Shown here piece by piece: positions 1 to 5,991 of a stretch of DNA of 8,768 nt. The notes below the pieces were generated by a model. The model saw only the letters and a program-made list of their open reading frames with translations. It ran no database searches and was not told where the DNA came from. A program made the translations under genes and the position numbers. Source of the stretch: an uncultured Amaricoccus sp. (GTDB taxonomy: Bacteria; Pseudomonadota; Alphaproteobacteria; Rhodobacterales; Rhodobacteraceae); the NCBI RefSeq assembly GCF_937891315.1, contig NZ_CALAGI010000095.1, forward strand, positions 1 through 8,768, given 5' to 3'. How positions within the stretch are numbered: the first letter of the stretch is position 1; each line of letters opens with the position of its first letter.

Positions 1-31
1 TGGCAGAATTCCTATCGGGCAGGACGAGGGG

Positions 32-150
32 CCCCGCCAAAGGGCGGGGAGAAAACTGACTCGCGGCCAACAGGCCGCTCCGACGGCGGCCGCGCAGCGG
101 CCGCCGGGCCCAAGGGCGAAGCCCGCGGGAGCCCTCCCGCCCGGAGGGCT
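32..150. repeat. Cluster of five GC-rich stem-loops
   Basis: Seen directly: five short inverted repeats follow one another. They are CCCCGCC/GGCGGGG (32-49, 4-base loop), GCGGCC/GGCCGC (63-78), GGCGGCCGC/GCGGCCGCC (85-105, 3-base loop), GGGC/GCCC around GAA (114-124) and AGCCCTCC/GGAGGGCT (130-150). None is followed by a T-run on either strand, so they are not classical intrinsic terminators. The stretch lies downstream of merR on the minus strand and holds no credible gene. It could be the structured 3' region of the merR transcript, a small RNA, or a dispersed palindromic repeat. In a GC-rich genome some short GC palindromes are expected by chance, so function is inference only. Confidence 0.6.
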
Positions 151-206
151 AGAGCGAAGTTCGATCCCGCAGAGCCGGCTCGTCCGCTCCAGAGTCTTGA
201 TTTAAC

Positions 207-250
207 GCAATATCTTGGCAACCAGACGATTCCGTCTGGTTGGATATTGC
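207..250 (-). repeat. Large inverted repeat abutting the merR stop codon
   Basis: The arms are GCAATATC plus CAACCAGACG (207-214 and 219-228) and their exact complement CGTCTGGTTG plus GATATTGC (233-242 and 243-250). This gives 18 perfect pairs, a 4-base loop (229-232) and one 4-base bulge (215-218). It starts at the base right after the merR TGA. It is clearly more AT-rich than its surroundings. Read on the minus strand there is no T-tract after it, so it may act as an mRNA-stabilising 3' hairpin or a non-classical terminator for the ihfA-merR transcript. A protein-binding palindrome is an alternative. Confidence 0.8.
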
Positions 251-823
251 TCAGGGAGCGCGGTCGGAGGTCATGATGTCGCGGAGCGTCTGCAGCTCGG
301 CGAGAAGGCTGGCGAGGGCCACCTTGTCGAGCGGCTTCGGCGGCGGCGGCGGCGGATCGGCCCGCGCCGGGGCCTCCTCGACGAGCAAGGCGGCGGTCTC
401 GAAGAGATCGGCCTGCGCGATCGGTCTGGCGGAAGAAAGCGCGAGATCCGACAGGACCGCCGGCTCGACGAACGCGGCCGCGAGCGTCTCGGCGGACACC
501 GTCGCCGACATGTCGCCAGCGGGAACGAGTTCAGCCGCGGCCTCGCCATTCTCCAGCGTGCCGAGGCCGATCACATGGCGGATGCCGCGCTCGCGCAGGA
601 TCTTCTGCACGCCCTTGATCGTCATGCCGTCGTCGTAGAGCAGGCCGCGGATGCCGCGCAGCAGGCGCACATCCTCGGGGCGGTAGTAGCGGCGGCCGCC
701 GCCGCGCTTCACCGGCTTCACCTGGGTGAAGCGGGTTTCCCAGAAGCGCAGGACATGCGGTGGCACGTCGAGCGTGTCGGCGACCTCGCTGATGGTGCGG
801 AAGGCTTCGGGAGACTTGTCCAT
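251..823 (-). CDS. MerR family transcriptional regulator
   Basis: A 190-residue probable DNA-binding regulator. Residues about 8-75 form a MerR-type winged helix-turn-helix: ISEVADTLDVPPHVLRFWE is the recognition helix region, and GGGRRYYRPEDV is the characteristic wing with the Arg-Arg-Tyr-Tyr signature. The C-terminal half is Ala/Pro-rich with a run of seven prolines and shows no cysteine-based metal site, so no effector can be named. The ATG at 823 is preferred over the GTG directly before it (826) because GAGG (832-829) is then 5 bases upstream instead of 2. The gene lies 12 bases after ihfA and is probably co-transcribed. An uncharacterised MerR protein after ihfA is a common alphaproteobacterial arrangement. 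Its targets cannot be told from sequence. Confidence 0.9.
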   Translation of the reverse strand: MDKSPEAFRTISEVADTLDVPPHVLRFWETRFTQVKPVKRGGGRRYYRPEDVRLLRGIRGLLYDDGMTIKGVQKILRERGIRHVIGLGTLENGEAAAELVPAGDMSATVSAETLAAAFVEPAVLSDLALSSARPIAQADLFETAALLVEEAPARADPPPPPPKPLDKVALASLLAELQTLRDIMTSDRAP

Positions 824-835
824 CACAGCCTCGCC

Positions 836-1138
836 CTAGCGCTTGTTGCCGACGTCCACGCGCTCTTTCATGATGTGGGATGGTCGAAAGGTCAGGACCT
901 GGCGCGGCTCGATCGGCACTTCCTCGCCGGTCTTGGGATTTCGCCCGACCCGCGCCGACTTCTTGCGCACGCTGAAGGTGCCGAAGGAGGAAATCTTGAC
1001 CGTCTCGCCCTTCACCAGGGCGCCGGACATATGTTCGAGAACCGACTCGACCAACTCCGCGGATTCGTTGCGCGACAGGCCCACGGCGCGGAACACCGCC
1101 TCGCTCAGTTCCATGCGTGTCAGGGTCTTCTCACTCAT
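836..1138 (-). CDS. ihfA: Integration host factor subunit alpha
   Basis: A 100-residue DNA-bending protein, one half of the IHF heterodimer that shapes the nucleoid and assists transcription, replication initiation and site-specific recombination. The whole HU/IHF fold is present: N-terminal helices (LTRMELSEAVFRAVGLSRNE), the strand SSFGTFSVRKKSARVGRNP, and the DNA-intercalating arm GRNPKTGEEVPI (residues 65-76) with the conserved proline (P68). The helix ending FRPSHIMKERV closes the fold. The features distinguish it from HU and match IHF alpha; the partner ihfB is not in the window. Length is normal. A G-rich ribosome site (GGGGGGA) lies upstream of the ATG. A likely promoter sits in the fabH-ihfA gap, so the gene can be expressed apart from the lipid genes. 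Confidence 0.96.
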   Translation of the reverse strand: MSEKTLTRMELSEAVFRAVGLSRNESAELVESVLEHMSGALVKGETVKISSFGTFSVRKKSARVGRNPKTGEEVPIEPRQVLTFRPSHIMKERVDVGNKR

Positions 1139-1171
1139 CGCAGTCCCCCCTTGCCGGTCACTCTTTTGTCA

Positions 1172-1201
1172 AGCCTAGGGGCAATTCGGAAAGCGAGTCA
1201 A
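1172..1201 (-). promoter_or_regulatory. Candidate sigma-70 promoter for ihfA-merR
   Basis: On the minus strand, -35 TTGACT (1201-1196) is followed after 18 bases by TAGGCT (1177-1172), or after 17 bases by CTAGGC. The -35 is close to consensus and the -10 resembles the weak TAG-type elements of GC-rich alphaproteobacteria. It lies in the 97-base gap between fabH and ihfA, about 33 bases before the ihfA start. Called by eye. Confidence 0.5.
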
Positions 1202-1235
1202 TAACAATGGCTTGGCCGCGTCTGCGCAGGCGCCG

Positions 1236-2213
1236 TCACCAGCGGAGCGCCGCCGCCCCCCAGGCGAGGCCGCCGCCGATCGCCTCCATCAGGATGATGT
1301 CGTTCCGCCGCAGGCGCCCCTCGGCATGCGCGACCGACAGCGCCAGCGGAATCGAGGCGGCCGAGGTATTGCCATGGTCGCGCACCGTGATCACCACCCG
1401 CTCGATCGGCACGCCGAGCTTCTGGGCGGTCATGGTCATGATCCGCAGGTTCGCCTGGTGCGGCACCAGCCAGTCGATGTCGCCCCTGGTGAGACCGGCG
1501 CGGGCCAGCGCGGCCGCGCCGGTCTGGGCCAGCTTGATCACCGCGTGCTTGAAGATCTCCTGGCCCGACATGCGCACGACGCCGGTGGTGCCGGTGGTGG
1601 ACGGACCGCCATCGACATAGAGCAGGTCCGTGTAGCGGCCGTCGGAATGGAGATCCGTGGCGAGCAATCCGCGATCGGAGGCGGCGCCGGTGCCCTCCTC
1701 GGCCTCGAGGATCAGCGCGCCGGCGCCGTCGCCGAACAGCACGCAGGTCGTTCGGTCGGTGAAATCGAGGATGCGGCTGAAGGTCTCGGCGCCGATCACC
1801 ATGACGCGCCGCGCGGCCCCGCTGCGGATCAGCGCGTCGGCCTGGGCCAGCGCGAAGACAAAGCCCGCGCAGACCGCCTGGATGTCGAAGGCGAAGCCGC
1901 CGGTCATGCCGATGGCCGTCTGCACCTTGACCGCCGTCGAGGGAAAGGTCTGGTCCGGCGTCGCGGTGGCGAGCAGGATCGCGTCGAGTTCGGCGCCGGT
2001 CATGCCGGCGTCGGCGAGGGCGGCGCGGGCGGCGGCGATCGCGAGATCGGAGGTCGCCTCGCCCTCGGCGGCGAAATGCCGGCGCTCGATGCCGGTGCGG
2101 GCGCGGATCCATTCGTCCGTCGTGTCGAGCGAGGCCTCGAACGCGCTGTTCTCGACCACCCGTGCCGGAAGATAATGGCCGCAGCCGCGGGCCACCGCGC
2201 GGATGACGGTCAT
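1236..2213 (-). CDS. fabH: Beta-ketoacyl-ACP synthase III
   Basis: A 325-residue cytosolic condensing enzyme that starts fatty-acid synthesis by joining an acyl-CoA (usually acetyl-CoA) to malonyl-ACP. The thiolase-fold catalytic triad is complete: Cys115 in DIQAVCAGF, His252 in VPHQAN and Asn282 in HGNTSAASIP. The family motifs DEWIRARTGIERR (residues 33-45) and GDGAGALIL (161-169) are also present. Length is typical for FabH. The start ATG overlaps the plsX stop in ATGA (2210-2213), which indicates translational coupling, and GGGAG lies about 10 bases upstream. PlsX draws acyl chains out of the ACP pool for phospholipids while FabH starts new ones, so pairing them fits a supply-and-demand unit. 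Confidence 0.97.
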   Translation of the reverse strand: MTVIRAVARGCGHYLPARVVENSAFEASLDTTDEWIRARTGIERRHFAAEGEATSDLAIAAARAALADAGMTGAELDAILLATATPDQTFPSTAVKVQTAIGMTGGFAFDIQAVCAGFVFALAQADALIRSGAARRVMVIGAETFSRILDFTDRTTCVLFGDGAGALILEAEEGTGAASDRGLLATDLHSDGRYTDLLYVDGGPSTTGTTGVVRMSGQEIFKHAVIKLAQTGAAALARAGLTRGDIDWLVPHQANLRIMTMTAQKLGVPIERVVITVRDHGNTSAASIPLALSVAHAEGRLRRNDIILMEAIGGGLAWGAAALRW

Positions 2214-3433
2214 GGTGCGACGCTCCCGCCGGCCGCGGTCTCGGCCAGCGCCGCGGCGCCGGGGGCCGCGCGCGCGCCTTCGGTCAGGCCCTGGGCCATG
2301 CGGTGCGCCAGCTTCGCGGAGAAGCCGCGGTCGGCGAGGGTGAAAGCCAGCCGGATCGCCGCCGAGACGCCGGTCGCGTCGGCGCTTCCGTGGCTCTTGA
2401 TCACCGTGCCGTTCAGCCCGAGGAACACGCCGCCATTGACGTTGCGCGGGTCGATCCGCTTGCGCAGGCGCTTCATCGCACCGAGTGCGAAGAGCGCGCC
2501 GATCCGCGACAGGAGGCTGTAGGTAAAGGCTTCGCGCAGCTGGTTGCGGATCAGGATCGCGGTGCCCTCGCCGGTCTTCAGTGCGATATTGCCGGTGAAG
2601 CCGTCGGTGACGATCACATCCACCCGGTCCGAGGGCATGTCGCTGCCCTCGACATAGCCGATATAGTCATAGTCGCCGCGCGCGGCCAAGCCGGCCAGCC
2701 GCTCCGCCGCCTCGTGCAGCTCGGACCGGCCCTTGTGCTCCTCGGTGCCGACATTGAGCAGGCCGACGCGCGGCCGCGCGACGCCGAGGGCGTTGCGGGC
2801 ATAGGAGGCGCCCATGATCGCGAATTTGAAGAGATCCTCGCCATCCGCCCGGATATCCGCCCCGGCGTCGAGCAGCACATTGTAGCCCGAGGGGTTCAGG
2901 GAGGGCCAGAGCACGGCGATCGCCGGCCGGTCGACGCCGGGCGCCTTGCGCAAGGCGAGCATGGAAAGCGCCATCAGCGCGCCGGTATTGCCGCAGGAGA
3001 CGACGACCTCGGACTCGCCGCTCTTCACCGTTTCGAGCGCGTTCCACATGCTCGAACCCTGGGCGCTCCGCAACGCCCGGGACGGTTTCTCGTCCATGGC
3101 GATCGCCCGCTCGGCGTGACGGATCTCGGTGCGCGCGGCGAGCGGGCTGCGCTTGCGGATCGATCGGGTGAGCAATTCGCCGTCGCCATGCAGGATATAG
3201 CGCAGCCGCGTATTCTTCTCGAGCGACTTGCCCATGCCGCGAATGACGTCATCGACACCGCGATCGCCGCCCATGGCGTCGATCGAGAGCACGACGTCGC
3301 CCGTTCCGGCGGGCGCGGAATGAACGTCGCCCGTTCCGGCGGGCGCGGAATGAACGTCGCCCGTTCCGGCGGGCGCCGGTGGAACGCGGTCACTCGAGGC
3401 GCCGCCGCTGTCTGGTCCAGGGTCGGCGGTCAT
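2210..3433 (-). CDS. plsX: Phosphate acyltransferase PlsX with repeat-bearing N-terminal extension
   Basis: PlsX converts acyl-ACP plus phosphate to acyl-phosphate, the donor for the PlsY glycerol-3-phosphate acyltransferase, at the inner face of the membrane. Seen: the core begins with VLSIDAMGGDRG (about residue 48) and carries SCGNTGALMALSML, NVGTEEHKG and DGFTGNIALKTGEG, all typical of the family. The 407-residue product is longer than the usual 330-360. The extra 47 residues form an N-terminal extension containing three near-identical 10-residue units (SAPAGTGDVH type). The ATG at 3433 is the first in-frame ATG after rpmF, with GAGG about 12-15 bases before it. A GTG at 3292, just before the core, would give a normal 360-residue enzyme but lacks a good ribosome site. 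The gap to rpmF is 59 bases, and the gene overlaps fabH. Function is secure; the start is not. Confidence 0.93.
   Translation of the reverse strand: MTADPGPDSGGASSDRVPPAPAGTGDVHSAPAGTGDVHSAPAGTGDVVLSIDAMGGDRGVDDVIRGMGKSLEKNTRLRYILHGDGELLTRSIRKRSPLAARTEIRHAERAIAMDEKPSRALRSAQGSSMWNALETVKSGESEVVVSCGNTGALMALSMLALRKAPGVDRPAIAVLWPSLNPSGYNVLLDAGADIRADGEDLFKFAIMGASYARNALGVARPRVGLLNVGTEEHKGRSELHEAAERLAGLAARGDYDYIGYVEGSDMPSDRVDVIVTDGFTGNIALKTGEGTAILIRNQLREAFTYSLLSRIGALFALGAMKRLRKRIDPRNVNGGVFLGLNGTVIKSHGSADATGVSAAIRLAFTLADRGFSAKLAHRMAQGLTEGARAAPGAAALAETAAGGSVAP
3294..3376. repeat. 30-bp tandem repeat, about 2.8 copies, inside the 5' end of plsX
   Basis: Bases 3301-3330 and 3331-3360 are identical 30-mers. 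A third, partial copy covers 3361-3376, and the preceding 7 bases (3294-3300) match the end of the unit. The period is a multiple of three, so PlsX gains 10 residues per copy without frameshift. Each copy contains the perfect hairpin CGCCCG/CGGGCG with a 6-base loop (3298-3315, 3328-3345, 3358-3375). Exact identity of the copies indicates recent slippage or active homogenisation. Confidence 0.95.
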
Positions 3434-3492
3434 CGTGGACCAACCTCGATTCGGATCTGGATTGCGGTTTCGACGCGGGGACGACGTGCCCG

Positions 3493-3699
3493 TCAGGCCG
3501 CGTCGTCGTCGAGCTCGACCTGCTCGCCGACGGCGACCACCTCGCGACCGTCGTAATGTCCACAGGACGGGCAGACATGATGCGGCCGGCGCAGTTCGCC
3601 GCAGTTGGAGCATTCGTTCGGATTGCCGGCCACCAACCCGTCATGCGAGCGGCGCATGCCACGCTTCATGCGTGTGACCTTGCTCTTCGGAACAGCCAT
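3493..3699 (-). CDS. rpmF: Large-subunit ribosomal protein L32 (bL32)
   Basis: A 68-residue ribosomal protein of the 50S subunit. It begins MAVPKSKVTRMKRGMRRSHD, the standard bL32 start, and has the zinc-ribbon cysteines C30, C33, C43 and C46 (CSNC and CPSC). It is therefore the zinc-binding form, not the cysteine-free paralogue used under zinc limitation. The acidic tail VELDDDAA is somewhat extended. The start ATG at 3699 has GAGG about 9 bases upstream. It lies between yceD and plsX, the classical arrangement, with a separate promoter and a long leader likely. Confidence 0.97.
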   Translation of the reverse strand: MAVPKSKVTRMKRGMRRSHDGLVAGNPNECSNCGELRRPHHVCPSCGHYDGREVVAVGEQVELDDDAA

Positions 3700-3854
3700 C
3701 GTTCGACCTCGATCTCGATCGGGCCCCGGCCCGAGTCATTCCAGCGGACATTCCCGTGCCCGCCCGGGTTCGCTCCCCGGCTTCGCGGCGGCGCGGAAAC
3801 GGCGCGCGACGCCGCGCCCATGGCCACCCCAACCGACCGGGAAAACGAGCGCGG

Positions 3855-3882
3855 AACATACCGATTGCGCGCCGCGGCGCAA
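3855..3882 (-). promoter_or_regulatory. Candidate promoter for rpmF-plsX-fabH, with a long leader
   Basis: On the minus strand, -35 TTGCGC (3882-3877) is followed after 16 bases by -10 TATGTT (3860-3855). It lies in the 201-base gap between yceD and rpmF. Transcription starting here would give a leader of roughly 150 bases before the rpmF ATG. The leader is GC-rich with several short palindromes (for example GGGCCC), but no riboswitch class was recognised and no other gene is seen in the gap. Called by eye. Confidence 0.45.
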
Positions 3883-3900
3883 GCCCCAATCGGCCGAATT

Positions 3901-4461
3901 TCAGGTTCCCCCGTCCAGTTTGTCGCGCAGCGCCGCCAGCGCGGCGAAGGGCTTGACCCCGCCCGCCTCCTCGGCGACGGCGGGAAAGGAATGGTCGAGT
4001 TCCGCCCCCTCCTTCCTCGGATAGGGTGGCAGCGCCAGCGCCAGCGCCTCGATCGCCACCAGCCCGAGGTCGATCCGGTCGCCGAGCGGCTCGACATCCT
4101 CGTCCTCGTCCTCGTCGATGGCGAAATCGACGCCGCGGGTCGCCGCCATCGGCAGGAACAGCCGGCGGACCGGCTGGTCGACCCGGGTGGTCACCGGATC
4201 GAGCGTGACGACGCAGGTCTGGATCACCGTGGCGCCGAGCGCGCCGGTCAGTTCCCATCCGCCGGCGGCCAGCGCGGCGAGGTGCCCGGCGAAGCGCAGC
4301 TTGCGCACGCTCCGCGCGTCCATCAGCCGGGCGATGCGCTCGGCCTCCTCCGGCGTCGGGGCGATATCGAAAGCGAATTCGGTGAGGTCGCGCAGCCGGC
4401 CCAACTCGATCACCCTGGCGAACTCGGGATTGTCGGCCGCGTTGGCGATGAGATCGGGCAT
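3901..4461 (-). CDS. yceD: YceD/DUF177 family protein (23S rRNA accumulation protein)
   Basis: A 186-residue cytosolic protein of the DUF177 family, which in other bacteria is needed for 23S rRNA accumulation and is almost always encoded next to rpmF. Seen: the central QTCVVTLDPV (residues 81-90) with the conserved Cys, an acidic run DEDEDED (116-122), DLGLVAIEALALALPPYPR (131-149) and the C-terminal KPFAALAALRDKL (170-182). All are typical landmarks. The acidic run is coded by three copies of a hexamer (4098-4115). The ATG at 4461 is chosen because AAGGA lies about 8 bases upstream and the protein starts where homologues do. An upstream ATG at 4554 would run back into the bamE promoter. Direct biochemical activity is unknown. 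Confidence 0.9.
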   Translation of the reverse strand: MPDLIANAADNPEFARVIELGRLRDLTEFAFDIAPTPEEAERIARLMDARSVRKLRFAGHLAALAAGGWELTGALGATVIQTCVVTLDPVTTRVDQPVRRLFLPMAATRGVDFAIDEDEDEDVEPLGDRIDLGLVAIEALALALPPYPRKEGAELDHSFPAVAEEAGGVKPFAALAALRDKLDGGT

Positions 4462-4520
4462 GCTCGGTCCTTCGCGGCCGGATCGGGGCGGCTCGTGCCC
4501 CGGCGCCCAGCCCAAGTTCC

Positions 4521-4549
4521 TTGAATTTAGACCATGCGCGGGATAGGGG
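4521..4549 (+). promoter_or_regulatory. Candidate bamE promoter in the yceD-bamE divergent gap
   Basis: Plus-strand -35 TTGAAT (4521-4526, preceded by C), 17-base spacer and -10 TAGGGG (4544-4549) fit the CTTGA...TAGGG pattern often seen in GC-rich alphaproteobacteria. The start would be about 30 bases before the bamE ATG. On the opposite strand TAAATT in the same stretch could be the -10 of a yceD promoter, so the two divergent promoters probably overlap. Called by eye. Confidence 0.45.
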
Positions 4550-4583
4550 AGCAAGTGAAATTCGGAAAGCGAACAAGGACGAG

Positions 4584-5042
4584 ATGCGCCACAGACCGAT
4601 GCGCGGCCCCGCCACCGCCCTCCTGCTCGGCGGCCTCCTGGTCTCGGCCTGCGCGCCGACGACGCAGGTGCATGGCTACATCCCGTCCGAGGCCGACATT
4701 GCGAAGATCAGGCCCGGGGTCGATACCACGGTCACCGTCGAGGAGGCGTTGGGCCTGCCTTCCGGCAACGGCGTCCTGCGGGATCAGGCCTGGTACTATG
4801 TCGAGAGCCGGTTCGAGAACCTGACCTATCACGCGCCGAAGGTGATCGACCGCCGCATCCTCGCGGTGCGGTACGACGGGAACGGGGTGGTACGCGACAT
4901 CCAGCGCTACGGCATCAAGGACGGGCGGATCGTCAATCTGTCGATCGACACCACCCAGACCGGCGGCCGCGAGATGGGCGTGCTCGAACAGCTGTTCGGC
5001 AACCTGCTGAACCTCGACGCCAGCCAGTTCCAGGACCGGTGA
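4584..5042 (+). CDS. bamE: Outer membrane protein assembly factor BamE (lipoprotein)
   Basis: A 152-residue small lipoprotein of the BAM complex that inserts beta-barrel proteins into the outer membrane. Residues 1-22 are a lipoprotein signal peptide (basic MRHRPMR, then a hydrophobic LLLGGLLV stretch) ending in the lipobox VSA|C at Cys23. The SmpA/OmlA domain follows: GYIPSEADIAKIRPGVDT (31-48), VEEALGLPSG (52-61), WYYVESRFEN (70-79) and RILAVRYDGNGVVRDIQRYG (91-110). The C-terminal tail with GREMGVLEQLFGNLLN is typical of alphaproteobacterial members. The ATG at 4584 has AAGGA (4575-4579) 4 bases upstream; a longer frame from 4521 would add a non-signal leader and overlap the promoter. Divergent location from yceD-rpmF-plsX is common in this class. 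Confidence 0.94.
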   Translation: MRHRPMRGPATALLLGGLLVSACAPTTQVHGYIPSEADIAKIRPGVDTTVTVEEALGLPSGNGVLRDQAWYYVESRFENLTYHAPKVIDRRILAVRYDGNGVVRDIQRYGIKDGRIVNLSIDTTQTGGREMGVLEQLFGNLLNLDASQFQDR

Positions 5043-5055
5043 CGCGGCTTCGCCC

Positions 5056-5094
5056 CCGGACGGGCTTCCGGGCCGGTTTCCGGCTCCCGTCCGG
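5056..5094 (+). repeat. Two-tier stem-loop between bamE and the acyltransferase gene
   Basis: The outer arms CCGGACGGG (5056-5064) and CCCGTCCGG (5086-5094) are perfect 9-base complements. Inside is a second stem GCCGG/CCGGC with a TTT loop (5072-5084). It fills most of the 59-base gap between the two plus-strand genes. There is no T-run after it, so it may be a weak terminator or a processing/stability hairpin that sets differential expression. Confidence 0.7.
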
Positions 5095-5101
5095 CGCCTG
5101 A

Positions 5102-5869
5102 GTGGCGTCGCGGACGGAGCCGCGCGCGGAATTCCTGCGCGGCGACTATCGGGCGCGGCTCGCGGCCGGGCCCGGGGATCTGGCGCGGGCGCTGGCGCTG
5201 CGCCGGGTGGCGTTTCGCGGCGGAACAGCGGACGACGCCGACGCCTTCGACGCCGCCGCGTCGCATCTGCTGGTCGAGGGCAGGCGGGACGGGCGGCTGG
5301 TCGCCTGCTGTCGCTTCATGCTTCTGGCGAGCGGGGGGGAGATCGCCACCTCCTACGCGGCGCAATTCTATGATCTCACCCGACTCGCGGCCTATCCCGC
5401 GCCGATGCTGGAACTCGGGCGCTTCTGCCTCGCGAGTGACCTGCGCGATCCCGACGTGCCGCGGCTCGCCTGGGGCGCGCTCGCGGCGCTCGCCGCCCCG
5501 CGCGAGGTCGCGCTGATCTTCGGCTGTTCGAGCTTCGCCGGAACCGACGCGCGGCGCCACGCGGCGGCCTTCGCGCTGCTCGCCGCGCGCCATGTCGCGC
5601 CCGGGCGCTGGCGTCCCGGGGTGAAGGCGCCGGAGGTGGTCCGTTTCGCCGATGGCGCGGCCCCGGCCGATCCGCGGGCGGGGCCGCTGGCGATGCCGCC
5701 GCTCCTGCGCGTCTATCTCGGGTTGGGCGGCTGGGTCTCGGATCACGCGGTGATCGATCGGGATCTCGGGACGCTGCATGTCTTCACCGCCCTCGAACGC
5801 GTCGCGCTGCCCGCCGTCCGCGCCCGCTCGCTCCGCGACGGCGTGACGCCGGCGGGCGCGGAGCGATAG
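5102..5869 (+). CDS. olsB: OlsB/hemolysin-type acyl-ACP N-acyltransferase
   Basis: A 255-residue GNAT-fold enzyme resembling L-ornithine N(alpha)-acyltransferase (OlsB), which transfers a 3-hydroxyacyl chain from ACP to ornithine to make lyso-ornithine lipid. Family landmarks in order: FDAAASHLLVEG (49-60), MLELGRFCL (102-110), IFGCSSFAGTDARRHAAA (139-156), and the C-terminal block MPPLLRVYLGLGG (198-210) followed by HAVIDRDLGTLHVF (215-228). The GTG start at 5102 has only a weak ribosome site, so the start is provisional. It follows bamE by 59 bases on the same strand, with a hairpin between. The second-step enzyme OlsA is not in the window. Family membership is firm, but substrate is inferred: related proteins acylate glutamine or act only as a subunit of bifunctional systems. 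The symbol is tentative. Confidence 0.8.
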   Translation: MASRTEPRAEFLRGDYRARLAAGPGDLARALALRRVAFRGGTADDADAFDAAASHLLVEGRRDGRLVACCRFMLLASGGEIATSYAAQFYDLTRLAAYPAPMLELGRFCLASDLRDPDVPRLAWGALAALAAPREVALIFGCSSFAGTDARRHAAAFALLAARHVAPGRWRPGVKAPEVVRFADGAAPADPRAGPLAMPPLLRVYLGLGGWVSDHAVIDRDLGTLHVFTALERVALPAVRARSLRDGVTPAGAER

Positions 5870-5953
5870 GCCGAAGCGCCGCGCCGCTCGCGTGGTGGCG
5901 CCGCGCCGGTGGCGGGCGGCCTCGGGATTCCGGTGATGGTGCCTGCCCGCGTG

Positions 5954-5984
5954 GCGATCGGCGAGGCAGGGCGCCGCCGATCGC
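5954..5984. repeat. Stem-loop in the convergent intergenic gap
   Basis: GCGATCGGCG (5954-5963) and CGCCGATCGC (5975-5984) are perfect 10-base complements with an 11-base loop. The element lies 7 bases beyond the MORN gene stop and 84 bases beyond the acyltransferase stop, where two converging transcripts meet. That position suits a transcription end or 3' stabiliser, but no T-run is present on either strand. The remaining bases of the 122-base gap show only short GC repeats. Confidence 0.6.
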
Positions 5985-5991
5985 GCGAGCG

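Noticed and set aside
155..191. tRNA-like 3' end on the plus strand (GTTCGATC followed by CCGCTCCA)
   Set aside because: The T-loop-like sequence lacks a pairing T-stem and lies 9 bases too far from the CCA. No D-arm or anticodon arm precedes it. It could be an old tRNA remnant, but the sequence does not show it.
12..221. 69-codon minus-strand frame over the stem-loop cluster
   Set aside because: Its sequence is Arg/Ala/Pro/Gly-rich as expected from GC palindromes, has no ribosome site and overlaps the merR 3' inverted repeat.
215..1204. Long plus-strand frame opposite merR and ihfA (329 codons), with similar frames opposite fabH, plsX and the bamE/acyltransferase pair
   Set aside because: Such antisense frames stay open because of high third-position GC. 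They are His/Arg/Ala/Gly-rich, resemble no family and oppose well-recognised genes.
3294..3376. Short repeats as a CRISPR array
   Set aside because: The 30-mers are directly adjacent without spacers and lie in frame inside plsX. No cas gene is present.
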